Both the position numbers and the translations under genes were made by a program. Under the pieces are notes generated by a model. That model saw nothing but the letters and a program-made list of their open reading frames with translations, was not told where the DNA came from and ran no database searches. From JAAXKN01 sp050259615 (GTDB lineage Bacteria; Bacteroidota; Ignavibacteria; Ignavibacteriales; SURF-24): DNA of 64,000 nucleotides. The DNA lies in contig JBLNAZ010000131.1 in the NCBI GenBank assembly GCA_050259615.1, positions 1-64,000 on the forward strand. Reading direction: 5' to 3'. Below, piece after piece: positions 51,044-58,676 of this stretch; position 1 is the first letter of the stretch; each line of letters begins with the position of its first letter.

Positions 51044-54000
51044 ATGAAAAACAATTCTACTATGAAATTCTTTAAGATGAAACTTCTTATTGTTACAGGA
51101 CTTATTCTTGTATCTATGAGCAGCTTTGTCTTTGCCGCCAACGGCAAGATCACCGGGCGTGTTACAGACAGGGAAACCGGTGAACCACTGCCATCGGCAA
51201 CCGTAGTCATCACGCACGTTGCAGCTGCCGATGGAAAGGAAGTTCCACTTCCGAAAACAATCGGTGCTGCTACAGATGCAGACGGATATTACTTTATATT
51301 AAATGTTCAGCCCGGGGTTTACACTCTTAGCGCGAGCATAATTGGTTACACACCTACGGTCCAGAAATCTGTCAGAGTGGACCTGGACCGCACAATTACG
51401 GCAAATTTCCAGCTTGGTTCCACATCCATTCAAACCGAACAGGTTACGGTTGTAGCCCCGAGGGAAATCATTAAGCAGGACGTTTCAGGCACGCAGGAAG
51501 TTGTTGCATCGGCAAGAATTGAGCAGATGCCTGTCTTAAGGCTTGACGAGTTCATGGGAAGAATAAAGGGTGTAGAACTTATAAGCAACTCTGAAGGAAA
51601 CGGCTTAAGCGTCAGAGGCGGCAATATCAGGGAAACTGATATACGTCTTGACGGAATGTCGCTTCAGGACCCGCGTTCCGGAAACTCCTACCTTGCACTT
51701 AACTCGACAACAATTCAGCAGGTACAGGTTTTAACGGGCGGATTTGAAGCTAAATACGGCGGTATACAGTCGGGTCTGTTGAACGTTGTAACAAAGGACG
51801 GGCAGCGTGACCGCTACACTGTATCCTTAAAGATGGACGTGGCGCCGGCCGGACAAAGAAGATATTTCGGCACCGATCCATACAGCGACTCCTCGTGGGT
51901 ATATAAGGTCTATGCCGGGCAGTATGCTATGAATGGAATCAGAACCAAGGAAGATTCAGCTGCCGTGCCGAGCGACTTCTGGGGTTTCCCGGGCTGGGTA
52001 AAAGCCAGAACCATACAGGCATTAAAAAAAGATATCGGAATGTTTACGGCAGACCAGCTCAGGGATCTGTGGTTGGCCCAGCATCCGCATTATACTTATC
52101 AGGATAAACCTGATTATTATCTGGAAGGCAGCATTACAGGTCCGGTACCTGGTGAATGGATTCCGGGTTATGGTGAATTTGCAAAGAGAAGCACCTTCCT
52201 TATGGGTTTTAAATATGAGAATTCACAGTTTGCATTTCCTGTTGGCGGAAGGGACCATTATCTGGACTGGAACGGCCAGATCAAAATTACCACAGCACTG
52301 AAAGATAACATGCGTCTGGCAGTCAACGGTATGTATGCAAAAGTATCCACATTAAGCGGCGGCAGCCGTACAAGTTTCGGCGGCGCTTTAAGTGACCAGG
52401 CATCGAGTTTCGGCTTCCTTAACAACACAGAAAGTTCAGTCAAAAGTCAGGCAGCGCTTCTTGGAGGTGCAAGCTACGATCAGATGTTCAACCGCAGCAG
52501 GCTCCAGTTCTTTGATCAGAAGTATATGGTAGGCGGAGCACGCCTAACACATACTCTTTCCGACAAGGCATTCTATACACTTGATTTTCAGATGGGTTAT
52601 ACTGATCAGAACCTCCAGCCTTTCAGGGCTGACACGAGCAACCCGAACTTCTGGTACACAATGTACAGTGCTGCTACGAAGAAATACTACCGGTTCCCGC
52701 TTCCTATTTACGGAAGCCCGAATGCATCAACAAACTACGGCGCCGATCCGCTGGGTAATTATAAATTATATGGCGGTACACAGAGAGTGGATTCATCATA
52801 CACAACCACTTTCCAGTTAAAGGGTGATTTTACAGCACAGCTGGGGCGTCATAACCAGCTGGATGCAGGTTTTTCTGCAAAAATGGAAGATTTCTTTGTT
52901 TATACCGGCACCTGGTTCCAGAGCCAGCTTTCCTACACGCCAGATACCTGGCAGTACCTGAAATCACATCCGCTGCAGATAGGCCTTTATGCACAGGACA
53001 AGCTTGAGTTTGAAGGCATGATTCTGAATGCTGGTTTTAGAGTTGACTATTTTAACCCGTTCAAAAAAGGCTTCCAGGTCGGTTTCCCTGAAAGCGAGGA
53101 ATATGCCCGCCTGATGAATGACATTTACCCGAATCTGCCAGGCGATGCAATGAGCTACGAGCGCTGGCTTGCCTTCAGGGATTTAATTGCAAATCCTCCG
53201 GGATGGCCGCGCACAGAAAATGCATCACAAATTTATCTGTCGCCAAGACTCGGTGTTTCATTCCCTATTACAGAAGACAGCAAGATGTACTTCAATTACG
53301 GTACTTTTTACCAGAGACAGCCAATGGCTTTCCTGTATGATACCTATACGGTTCTTGGCGGTGTGACTGTTCCTACGCCGGGACTTGCAATGGAAAAGAC
53401 AGTTTCATATGAGTTCGGCTATGAGCAGATGTTTTTATCTGACCTGATTGCAAATGTTACGGCATATTACAAAGATATCAGCAACCGTGCCCTTGCACGC
53501 ACGTACGTAAACTGGTATGAGGATAACAACGTTACGGAATATGTTCCTGACGGGTACAAGGATGTCAGAGGTGTTGAATTACGCTTCGAGAAACCAGTAG
53601 GAAAGTTTGTAACATTTAACGCAATGTATGATTATATGGTAGCCAGTTCAGGACAGTCGGGTCTTTCCACAATATATGAAAACATGGTTAAGTACAGAGA
53701 CAATGCATTGCGTAGTGCAGCAGTCTACCGTTCGGATCCCCTTCCAAGGGCAAACGCCAACCTTAACCTGCATACACCTTCTGATCTTGGAGATGGGTTC
53801 TACGGGTTAAATTACTTAATTGGCGACCTGTATGCCGATTTCTTCTTTGAATGGCGTTCAGGCGGAAGATTTCTCCTAAACCCGGGAGAAACCGATGTGA
53901 ATCTCTGGAAGTATGCCGAAATTATTGATTACTGGAATATTGACTTCCGTGCATCCAAGGCAATCAATACCTCATTCGGAAGCCTGGAACTGGTCTTTAC

Positions 54001-54220
54001 AGTAAAGAACCTGACAAATAACAAATGGCTTAGCACAGGCAACATGACACAGAAGCAGTATAATGATTACAAGAATTCACTTCAGACTCCTGACAAAGGA
54101 GGCAACGACAAGTGGGGACAGTGGAAGTCAGATGATAATCATATCAAAACCGGCTGGCTTGATGCCCCGATATTCCTTAATCCAAGAAGAATTTTATTTG
54201 GTCTCCGTATCAATATATAA
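51044..54220 (+). CDS. TonB-dependent outer-membrane receptor with carboxypeptidase-like domain
   Basis: A 1058-residue outer-membrane receptor. A signal peptide (to about residue 31, SSFVFA) is followed by a CarboxypepD_reg beta-sandwich (about 35-125: GRVTDRETGEPLPSATVVI), the plug domain (about 140-235: RGGNIRETDIRLDGMSL) and a C-terminal beta-barrel ending in LFGLRINI with a terminal aromatic-type strand. This is SusC-like in layout, but no SusD lipoprotein follows. Instead a secreted FN3 protein and a PorV-like protein follow within 10 and 14 bases, and a terminator closes the set. Substrate unknown; the receptor could also serve in secretion. Confidence 0.9.
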   Translation: MKNNSTMKFFKMKLLIVTGLILVSMSSFVFAANGKITGRVTDRETGEPLPSATVVITHVAAADGKEVPLPKTIGAATDADGYYFILNVQPGVYTLSASIIGYTPTVQKSVRVDLDRTITANFQLGSTSIQTEQVTVVAPREIIKQDVSGTQEVVASARIEQMPVLRLDEFMGRIKGVELISNSEGNGLSVRGGNIRETDIRLDGMSLQDPRSGNSYLALNSTTIQQVQVLTGGFEAKYGGIQSGLLNVVTKDGQRDRYTVSLKMDVAPAGQRRYFGTDPYSDSSWVYKVYAGQYAMNGIRTKEDSAAVPSDFWGFPGWVKARTIQALKKDIGMFTADQLRDLWLAQHPHYTYQDKPDYYLEGSITGPVPGEWIPGYGEFAKRSTFLMGFKYENSQFAFPVGGRDHYLDWNGQIKITTALKDNMRLAVNGMYAKVSTLSGGSRTSFGGALSDQASSFGFLNNTESSVKSQAALLGGASYDQMFNRSRLQFFDQKYMVGGARLTHTLSDKAFYTLDFQMGYTDQNLQPFRADTSNPNFWYTMYSAATKKYYRFPLPIYGSPNASTNYGADPLGNYKLYGGTQRVDSSYTTTFQLKGDFTAQLGRHNQLDAGFSAKMEDFFVYTGTWFQSQLSYTPDTWQYLKSHPLQIGLYAQDKLEFEGMILNAGFRVDYFNPFKKGFQVGFPESEEYARLMNDIYPNLPGDAMSYERWLAFRDLIANPPGWPRTENASQIYLSPRLGVSFPITEDSKMYFNYGTFYQRQPMAFLYDTYTVLGGVTVPTPGLAMEKTVSYEFGYEQMFLSDLIANVTAYYKDISNRALARTYVNWYEDNNVTEYVPDGYKDVRGVELRFEKPVGKFVTFNAMYDYMVASSGQSGLSTIYENMVKYRDNALRSAAVYRSDPLPRANANLNLHTPSDLGDGFYGLNYLIGDLYADFFFEWRSGGRFLLNPGETDVNLWKYAEIIDYWNIDFRASKAINTSFGSLELVFTVKNLTNNKWLSTGNMTQKQYNDYKNSLQTPDKGGNDKWGQWKSDDNHIKTGWLDAPIFLNPRRILFGLRINI

Positions 54221-54229
54221 GGATTTAAC

Positions 54230-56338
54230 ATGAAAAGAAGCTATTTATCAAGTTTATTATTTGTAATACTGTTCATACCGGCTTTAACGGCATTTGGGCA
54301 GAGGAGGTACAATCCTCCCATTATGAACATGGATGTGGGTCATATTAATCTTACCTTCAACAAGCTTACCGGTGACGGCGGTCTGCAGAGCATGTACAGC
54401 TGGAACCTTACGGGTGCTAGTCCGCAAAATACGGAAATATTTTACTGGCCTGCGGACCAGTGGAAGTCCAATATGCTTTACCAGATTTTCAACCCGATTT
54501 CTCTGGATGAGAACGGTATAATAAATGAAAAGGGTGTAAAACAAGGAGCATTCGTCAGCGGCGGTGCACTGACAAATAACGGTACAACCGACTGGGCCCA
54601 GGAAACCAGGCGCTACCGTCCCCCGCACATTGTTATTGACGGGCTTACACAGGATCCTCCGTACCTCTGGAGTGTGGACCCGAATCTTAAGAGTGATATA
54701 AAAATTGAGTTTGAAGACGTTCTGGCTCAGTTCGGTATCAGAAGTCACGTTGAGGTTTACGGTTTCAGCAATCCTGATCATGCCGACTATTTTATCTGGA
54801 AGGCAACGCATAAATTTACAGGCGAACTTAAGATACCGCGCCAGACGGCTTCCTCACTGGACAGTATTCCTGATCAGACGATACGCTTCTGGTGGCCTCT
54901 ATCTTTCAGCTTCGGTCCTACCAAGGCTGGCGAATTCAGGGCCCTGGGAGGCTACGGCTTCGAAGGTCAGGATGACTACGACAGCTGGTTTAAGGTTCCA
55001 TCACAGAATGGCGGAGCCCGCGACAGCCTATATATTGCTTACTACAGGGACGGAAAAGCTAATGGAACAGTATCCTATTCCAACGGTTCTACTGATGATA
55101 CGGGAGATCCGGACAGAACAACAGGACACCTGTATTCAACGCAGATTCCGGGCTTCACACTCCTGCATGCCGATAAAAGTTATCAGGACAACACTGATGA
55201 CAAAAGTCAGCCTTATTCAATGGCTCATGCAAGCATAGAGACTAATCTCTGGGGTGACCACTCAAACGGAGTAAGGCTTGTCTACCGCGGTGATGCTTCC
55301 AACGGGCACTTCCCTGTTGAACCCCCTGTTACTGAAAAAGGTTATGAAAAAGGGCCAATGAGGTTTATAACTGTAGGTCCGTATGAATTAACAAAAGACA
55401 AAAAAATCGGAAGAGCAGATTCAATTACATTCGTTTATGCTGTTGGTGCCGGAGACATCGGCTGGACGAAGGCCGACTCGATCGGAAGACTCTGGCTGAA
55501 CAAGCAGATCACCGATCAGCAGAGACTTGATTATATGATGAAGGGGCGCGACAGTCTTGCAAAGGCACTTGACCATGCAAACTGGGCATGGGGCCGTTTA
55601 AGCCAGGGAAAATCTGTTCCTGCAACACCGCCGCCGCCGGATATGACAGTAACATCCGGCAACGACAAAATTAATGTAAGCTGGTCTTATCCGGATCCTT
55701 CATACTTCAATGATGCGGTTACAAAGGTTGACGACTGGTATGCCTGGAGAGTATACAGGAAAAGGGGTGCTCTTTTAGTGGACGATCCTCTGGACCAGAA
55801 GAGCGGTGCGCGCTGGGAGCTTGTCTATGAAACAAAAGACCGCAGCCAGACCACTTTTGTTGATAAGGATGTTCAAAGAGGTATTGATTACTATTATGCA
55901 GTTACTGCAATGGACAACGGCACACAGAACCCGGATGATATTGTTCCGAATCAGAAACTTGAAAGTTCACGCTTGCAAACGCGTTCGATGGTTCCTGCCG
56001 TTCCTTATAAGCCCGGTTTGGATAATGGCGACTACGTCCGTGTGGTTCCAAACCCTGCTTCCAGGTACGGACAGGGCGCAGCTCTTGGCAGCGGTACACC
56101 AGACAAGATCAGCTTTTTCAACCTGCCATTTAAGTGCACGCTGAAGATCTTTACCGAGACCGGTGACCTGGTTAAAACTATTGAGCACCTGGGTACAGCC
56201 GATGATAGCTGGGATCAGCGGACCGATGAAAATCAGTATGTCAGCACCGGCATATATATTCTTGCCGTAACTAATGTTCAGGCTGTGAGCGGCAAGGGTT
56301 CTGAGAATCAGTTTGTGAAATTTATTATCGTCCGCTAA
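54230..56338 (+). CDS. Large secreted protein with FN3 and sorting-type C-terminal domain
   Basis: A 702-residue exported protein with signal peptide MKRSYLSSLLFVILFIPALTAFG. The first 450 residues are beta-rich, aromatic and repeat-poor, with no domain I recognise. A fibronectin type III-like module follows at about 470-585 (DKINVSWSYPDP and YYYAVTAMDNG). The C-terminal 100 residues (RVVPNPAS, FFNLPFKCTLKIFTETGDLV, STGIYILAV, FIIVR) look like a FlgD-like or type A sorting domain as used by type IX secretion. It is sandwiched between the receptor and PorV-like genes, suggesting a surface-exposed partner of the receptor. Confidence 0.8.
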   Translation: MKRSYLSSLLFVILFIPALTAFGQRRYNPPIMNMDVGHINLTFNKLTGDGGLQSMYSWNLTGASPQNTEIFYWPADQWKSNMLYQIFNPISLDENGIINEKGVKQGAFVSGGALTNNGTTDWAQETRRYRPPHIVIDGLTQDPPYLWSVDPNLKSDIKIEFEDVLAQFGIRSHVEVYGFSNPDHADYFIWKATHKFTGELKIPRQTASSLDSIPDQTIRFWWPLSFSFGPTKAGEFRALGGYGFEGQDDYDSWFKVPSQNGGARDSLYIAYYRDGKANGTVSYSNGSTDDTGDPDRTTGHLYSTQIPGFTLLHADKSYQDNTDDKSQPYSMAHASIETNLWGDHSNGVRLVYRGDASNGHFPVEPPVTEKGYEKGPMRFITVGPYELTKDKKIGRADSITFVYAVGAGDIGWTKADSIGRLWLNKQITDQQRLDYMMKGRDSLAKALDHANWAWGRLSQGKSVPATPPPPDMTVTSGNDKINVSWSYPDPSYFNDAVTKVDDWYAWRVYRKRGALLVDDPLDQKSGARWELVYETKDRSQTTFVDKDVQRGIDYYYAVTAMDNGTQNPDDIVPNQKLESSRLQTRSMVPAVPYKPGLDNGDYVRVVPNPASRYGQGAALGSGTPDKISFFNLPFKCTLKIFTETGDLVKTIEHLGTADDSWDQRTDENQYVSTGIYILAVTNVQAVSGKGSENQFVKFIIVR

Positions 56339-56352
56339 GCATAGGAGAACAA

Positions 56353-57381
56353 ATGAAATTAATATATAAAATAACTCTGAGTACGCTCGTTATCCTGCTG
56401 TGGGCAGGATATTCCAACGCCCAGATTGTAAAGAAAGCACAGGTTGGCTTCAGGTTCCTCGAGAATCCTGTTTCGGCTGAAGCTGTTGGGCGCGGAACCA
56501 CGGGAATTATTAGCACTTTGAATTCAAACAGCATTTTCTGGAACCCGGCTTTGCTTGGGCTGATAGAAAGCAATGTGGATGTAAATCTGAACTATACAAA
56601 GGGCATTGCCGATATCAACTACAATGCAGCCGCTGCCTCGTTAAAGCTGGGAGATTTCGGGGTGCTTGGTTTCAGCCTTCTTTATATGGACTATGGTACT
56701 TTCTACGGAACCGTAAGAGCCCCTGAAGGCTACAGGGAGACCGGCACTTTTTCACCTCAGGCTTATTCTGTAGGTATGGCATTTTCACAGAAGCTGACGG
56801 ACAGGTTTTCCTATGGTGTTCACCTGAAATATTTCTACCAGAAGCTTGGTGATGCTGTTGTTGCTTTGAAAGGGACTTCGCTTTCCGACTCGAACCTTGT
56901 TCTGGGTAAAAAAAGCTACAGCAGTGATGGTTTTAACCTTCCGCTGGCTTTTGATGTTGGCGCTTACTACGATTTTCAATATAACGGAATCCGCTTTGGC
57001 GCCAGTCTGCAGAACATATCGAAGGAATACCATTATGAAGCTGAAGACTTTCCGCTTCCTTTTGCAATAAACTTCGGTGCCACGGTTGAACCGTTCGGGT
57101 TCTTCAACTTCAATAATCCCGATCATAAGATGGTTCTAAGCCTTGAATCGCGCCATCCGAGGGATTTCGGTGAAAAACTGAAAGTGGGGGCCGAATACAC
57201 TTATATCAACAGCTTTATTGTAAGAGCAGGTTATATGACAAATTACGACGGCCGTTCATTCACTTTCGGTGCCGGCGTAAGGCAGGAAATCTCAGGAGTT
57301 CCATTCCGCGTGGATTATGCATATGAACCGTGGGAAATTTTCGGAGGTGTCCACTTTATAACAATTGGTGTTTCGTACTAA
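56353..57381 (+). CDS. PorV/PorQ-family outer-membrane protein
   Basis: A 342-residue protein with signal peptide (STLVILLWAGYSNAQ) and a FadL-like beta-barrel. The N-terminal FRFLENPVSAEAVGRGTTG and NSIFWNPALLG stretch is the family's hallmark, and the C-terminus ends in VHFITIGVSY. PorV carries sorting-domain cargo to the type IX attachment complex; its place right after a sorting-domain protein fits that role. A terminator follows. Other core type IX genes (porK, L, M, N, sprA) are not in the window. Confidence 0.85.
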   Translation: MKLIYKITLSTLVILLWAGYSNAQIVKKAQVGFRFLENPVSAEAVGRGTTGIISTLNSNSIFWNPALLGLIESNVDVNLNYTKGIADINYNAAAASLKLGDFGVLGFSLLYMDYGTFYGTVRAPEGYRETGTFSPQAYSVGMAFSQKLTDRFSYGVHLKYFYQKLGDAVVALKGTSLSDSNLVLGKKSYSSDGFNLPLAFDVGAYYDFQYNGIRFGASLQNISKEYHYEAEDFPLPFAINFGATVEPFGFFNFNNPDHKMVLSLESRHPRDFGEKLKVGAEYTYINSFIVRAGYMTNYDGRSFTFGAGVRQEISGVPFRVDYAYEPWEIFGGVHFITIGVSY

Positions 57382-57410
57382 GGTAAACTTTCAACAAACC
57401 AATCCTATAA

Positions 57411-57444
57411 GCCCCGGATGATTCAACTTATCCGGGGTTTTTTA
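57411..57444 (+). terminator. Intrinsic terminator after the PorV-like gene
   Basis: CCCCGGAT (57412-57419) and ATCCGGGG (57430-57437) form a perfect eight-base-pair GC-rich stem with a ten-base loop and a run of six T. It separates the outer-membrane triad from the Memo gene. Confidence 0.92.
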
Positions 57445-57509
57445 TTTATTAGCAAATAGTTAAATTGCCCCGTAAATCCTACTAACTCTTTTAAGGAGAG
57501 AAACAAGGT

Positions 57510-58565
57510 ATGAAATGTCTTTATCTTTTATTTTTATCAGTAATAGTTCCAGGTTTTATTATGGCACAGGATGTAAGACCGGTTAGAGACGACGTAGGTT
57601 TCTGCTGGACATCGGAGGAGATGGATGAGCTCATAAACTATCTTTCAAGCCAGGAAGATAACAAACAGCAGCCCTTTTCTGAAGGCCTGATAGGCGGTAT
57701 TTCTCCCCACGATGACTTCCTTTTTGCAGGAAACATTTACTACCCTCTTTTTAAGTCCCTCAGGGCGAAGGAAGTAATTATTTTCGGCGTTACACACGGA
57801 ACGGTAAGAAAAGAAATCGGGGATCCGAAGAATGTTCTTTTATTGGATGACTACAAATTCTGGAAAGGTCCTTACAGCAATGTTGAAATATCAGATTTAA
57901 GAGAGGCAATTAAAAGTAATCTTAAGCCTGAATATTTCAGTGTCAACGACAAAGCCCACAATCTCGAGCATTCAATTGAGGCATTAGTCCCCTTTCTGCA
58001 GCATTTTAATCCCGGTATAAAAATCACCCCTGTCATGGTGACACAGATGCCTTTTGAAACTATGGACAAAATAAGCAGTGAGCTTTCAGGGATCATAGCA
58101 GATTACATTAAGAAAAACAATCTCACACCGGGCAAAGACATTGCATTTCTTATTTCATCCGACGCCACGCATTACGGAGAGGATTTCAAGTTTACTCCTT
58201 ACGGAGAAGACGAGAAAGCGCATGAGACCGGCACTGAAAGGGATATGTACGTTGCAGATGCAAATCTGAATAAAAGCCTGGATGTTCAGGCCGTAAACGC
58301 ATTAAACAATGAACTAACGACGCAGCAGGATCCAAAATATGCAGCGCCCACATGGTGCGGAAGGTTTTCTGTTCCTTTCGGTCTGCTTACAACGGTTAAG
58401 ACACTTGAAAAGCTGAATCTCCAGGTTTCGGGAAAGGTGTTGAGGTATTCTGACACGTGGACGGAAGGTGTTATGCCCATAAAGCGGACAAACCTAGGAA
58501 TAACGGCACCTTTTTCGCTTAAGCACTGGTGCGGTCATCTTTCGGCGGGAATATATCTGAAATAG
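57510..58565 (+). CDS. Exported Memo-family protein
   Basis: Homologue of Memo (AmmeMemoRadiSam system protein B), a fold related to class III extradiol dioxygenases. All usual metal-site elements are visible: SPHDDFLFAG, VTHGTVRK, EHSIEALVPFL, SSDATHYG and TWCGRFSVPFG, supplying three His and a Cys. Unlike most family members the 351-residue protein starts with a signal peptide (LYLLFLSVIVPGFIMAQ), so it should act in the periplasm or outside. No AMMECR1 or radical SAM partner is nearby. AGGAGAG lies about 15 bases before the ATG. It is flanked by terminators and so appears monocistronic. Confidence 0.85.
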   Translation: MKCLYLLFLSVIVPGFIMAQDVRPVRDDVGFCWTSEEMDELINYLSSQEDNKQQPFSEGLIGGISPHDDFLFAGNIYYPLFKSLRAKEVIIFGVTHGTVRKEIGDPKNVLLLDDYKFWKGPYSNVEISDLREAIKSNLKPEYFSVNDKAHNLEHSIEALVPFLQHFNPGIKITPVMVTQMPFETMDKISSELSGIIADYIKKNNLTPGKDIAFLISSDATHYGEDFKFTPYGEDEKAHETGTERDMYVADANLNKSLDVQAVNALNNELTTQQDPKYAAPTWCGRFSVPFGLLTTVKTLEKLNLQVSGKVLRYSDTWTEGVMPIKRTNLGITAPFSLKHWCGHLSAGIYLK

Positions 58566-58620
58566 TTCGAAGTTCAATATTAAAGTATTTCGCCTGCGGC
58601 CAGAAGCAATTAGTAGAAAT

Positions 58621-58658
58621 AAAAAAGGCACATGCAATTTATTGCATATGCCTTTTTA
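58621..58658. terminator. Bidirectional terminator between Memo and GH2 genes
   Basis: An A-run plus GGCA, ATGCAAT, loop TT, ATTGCAT, TGCC and a T-run form a long hairpin with a single-base interruption, flanked by A on the left and T on the right. It can end both convergent transcripts. Confidence 0.88.
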
Positions 58659-58676
58659 TTTGATAATTGCAGAAAG

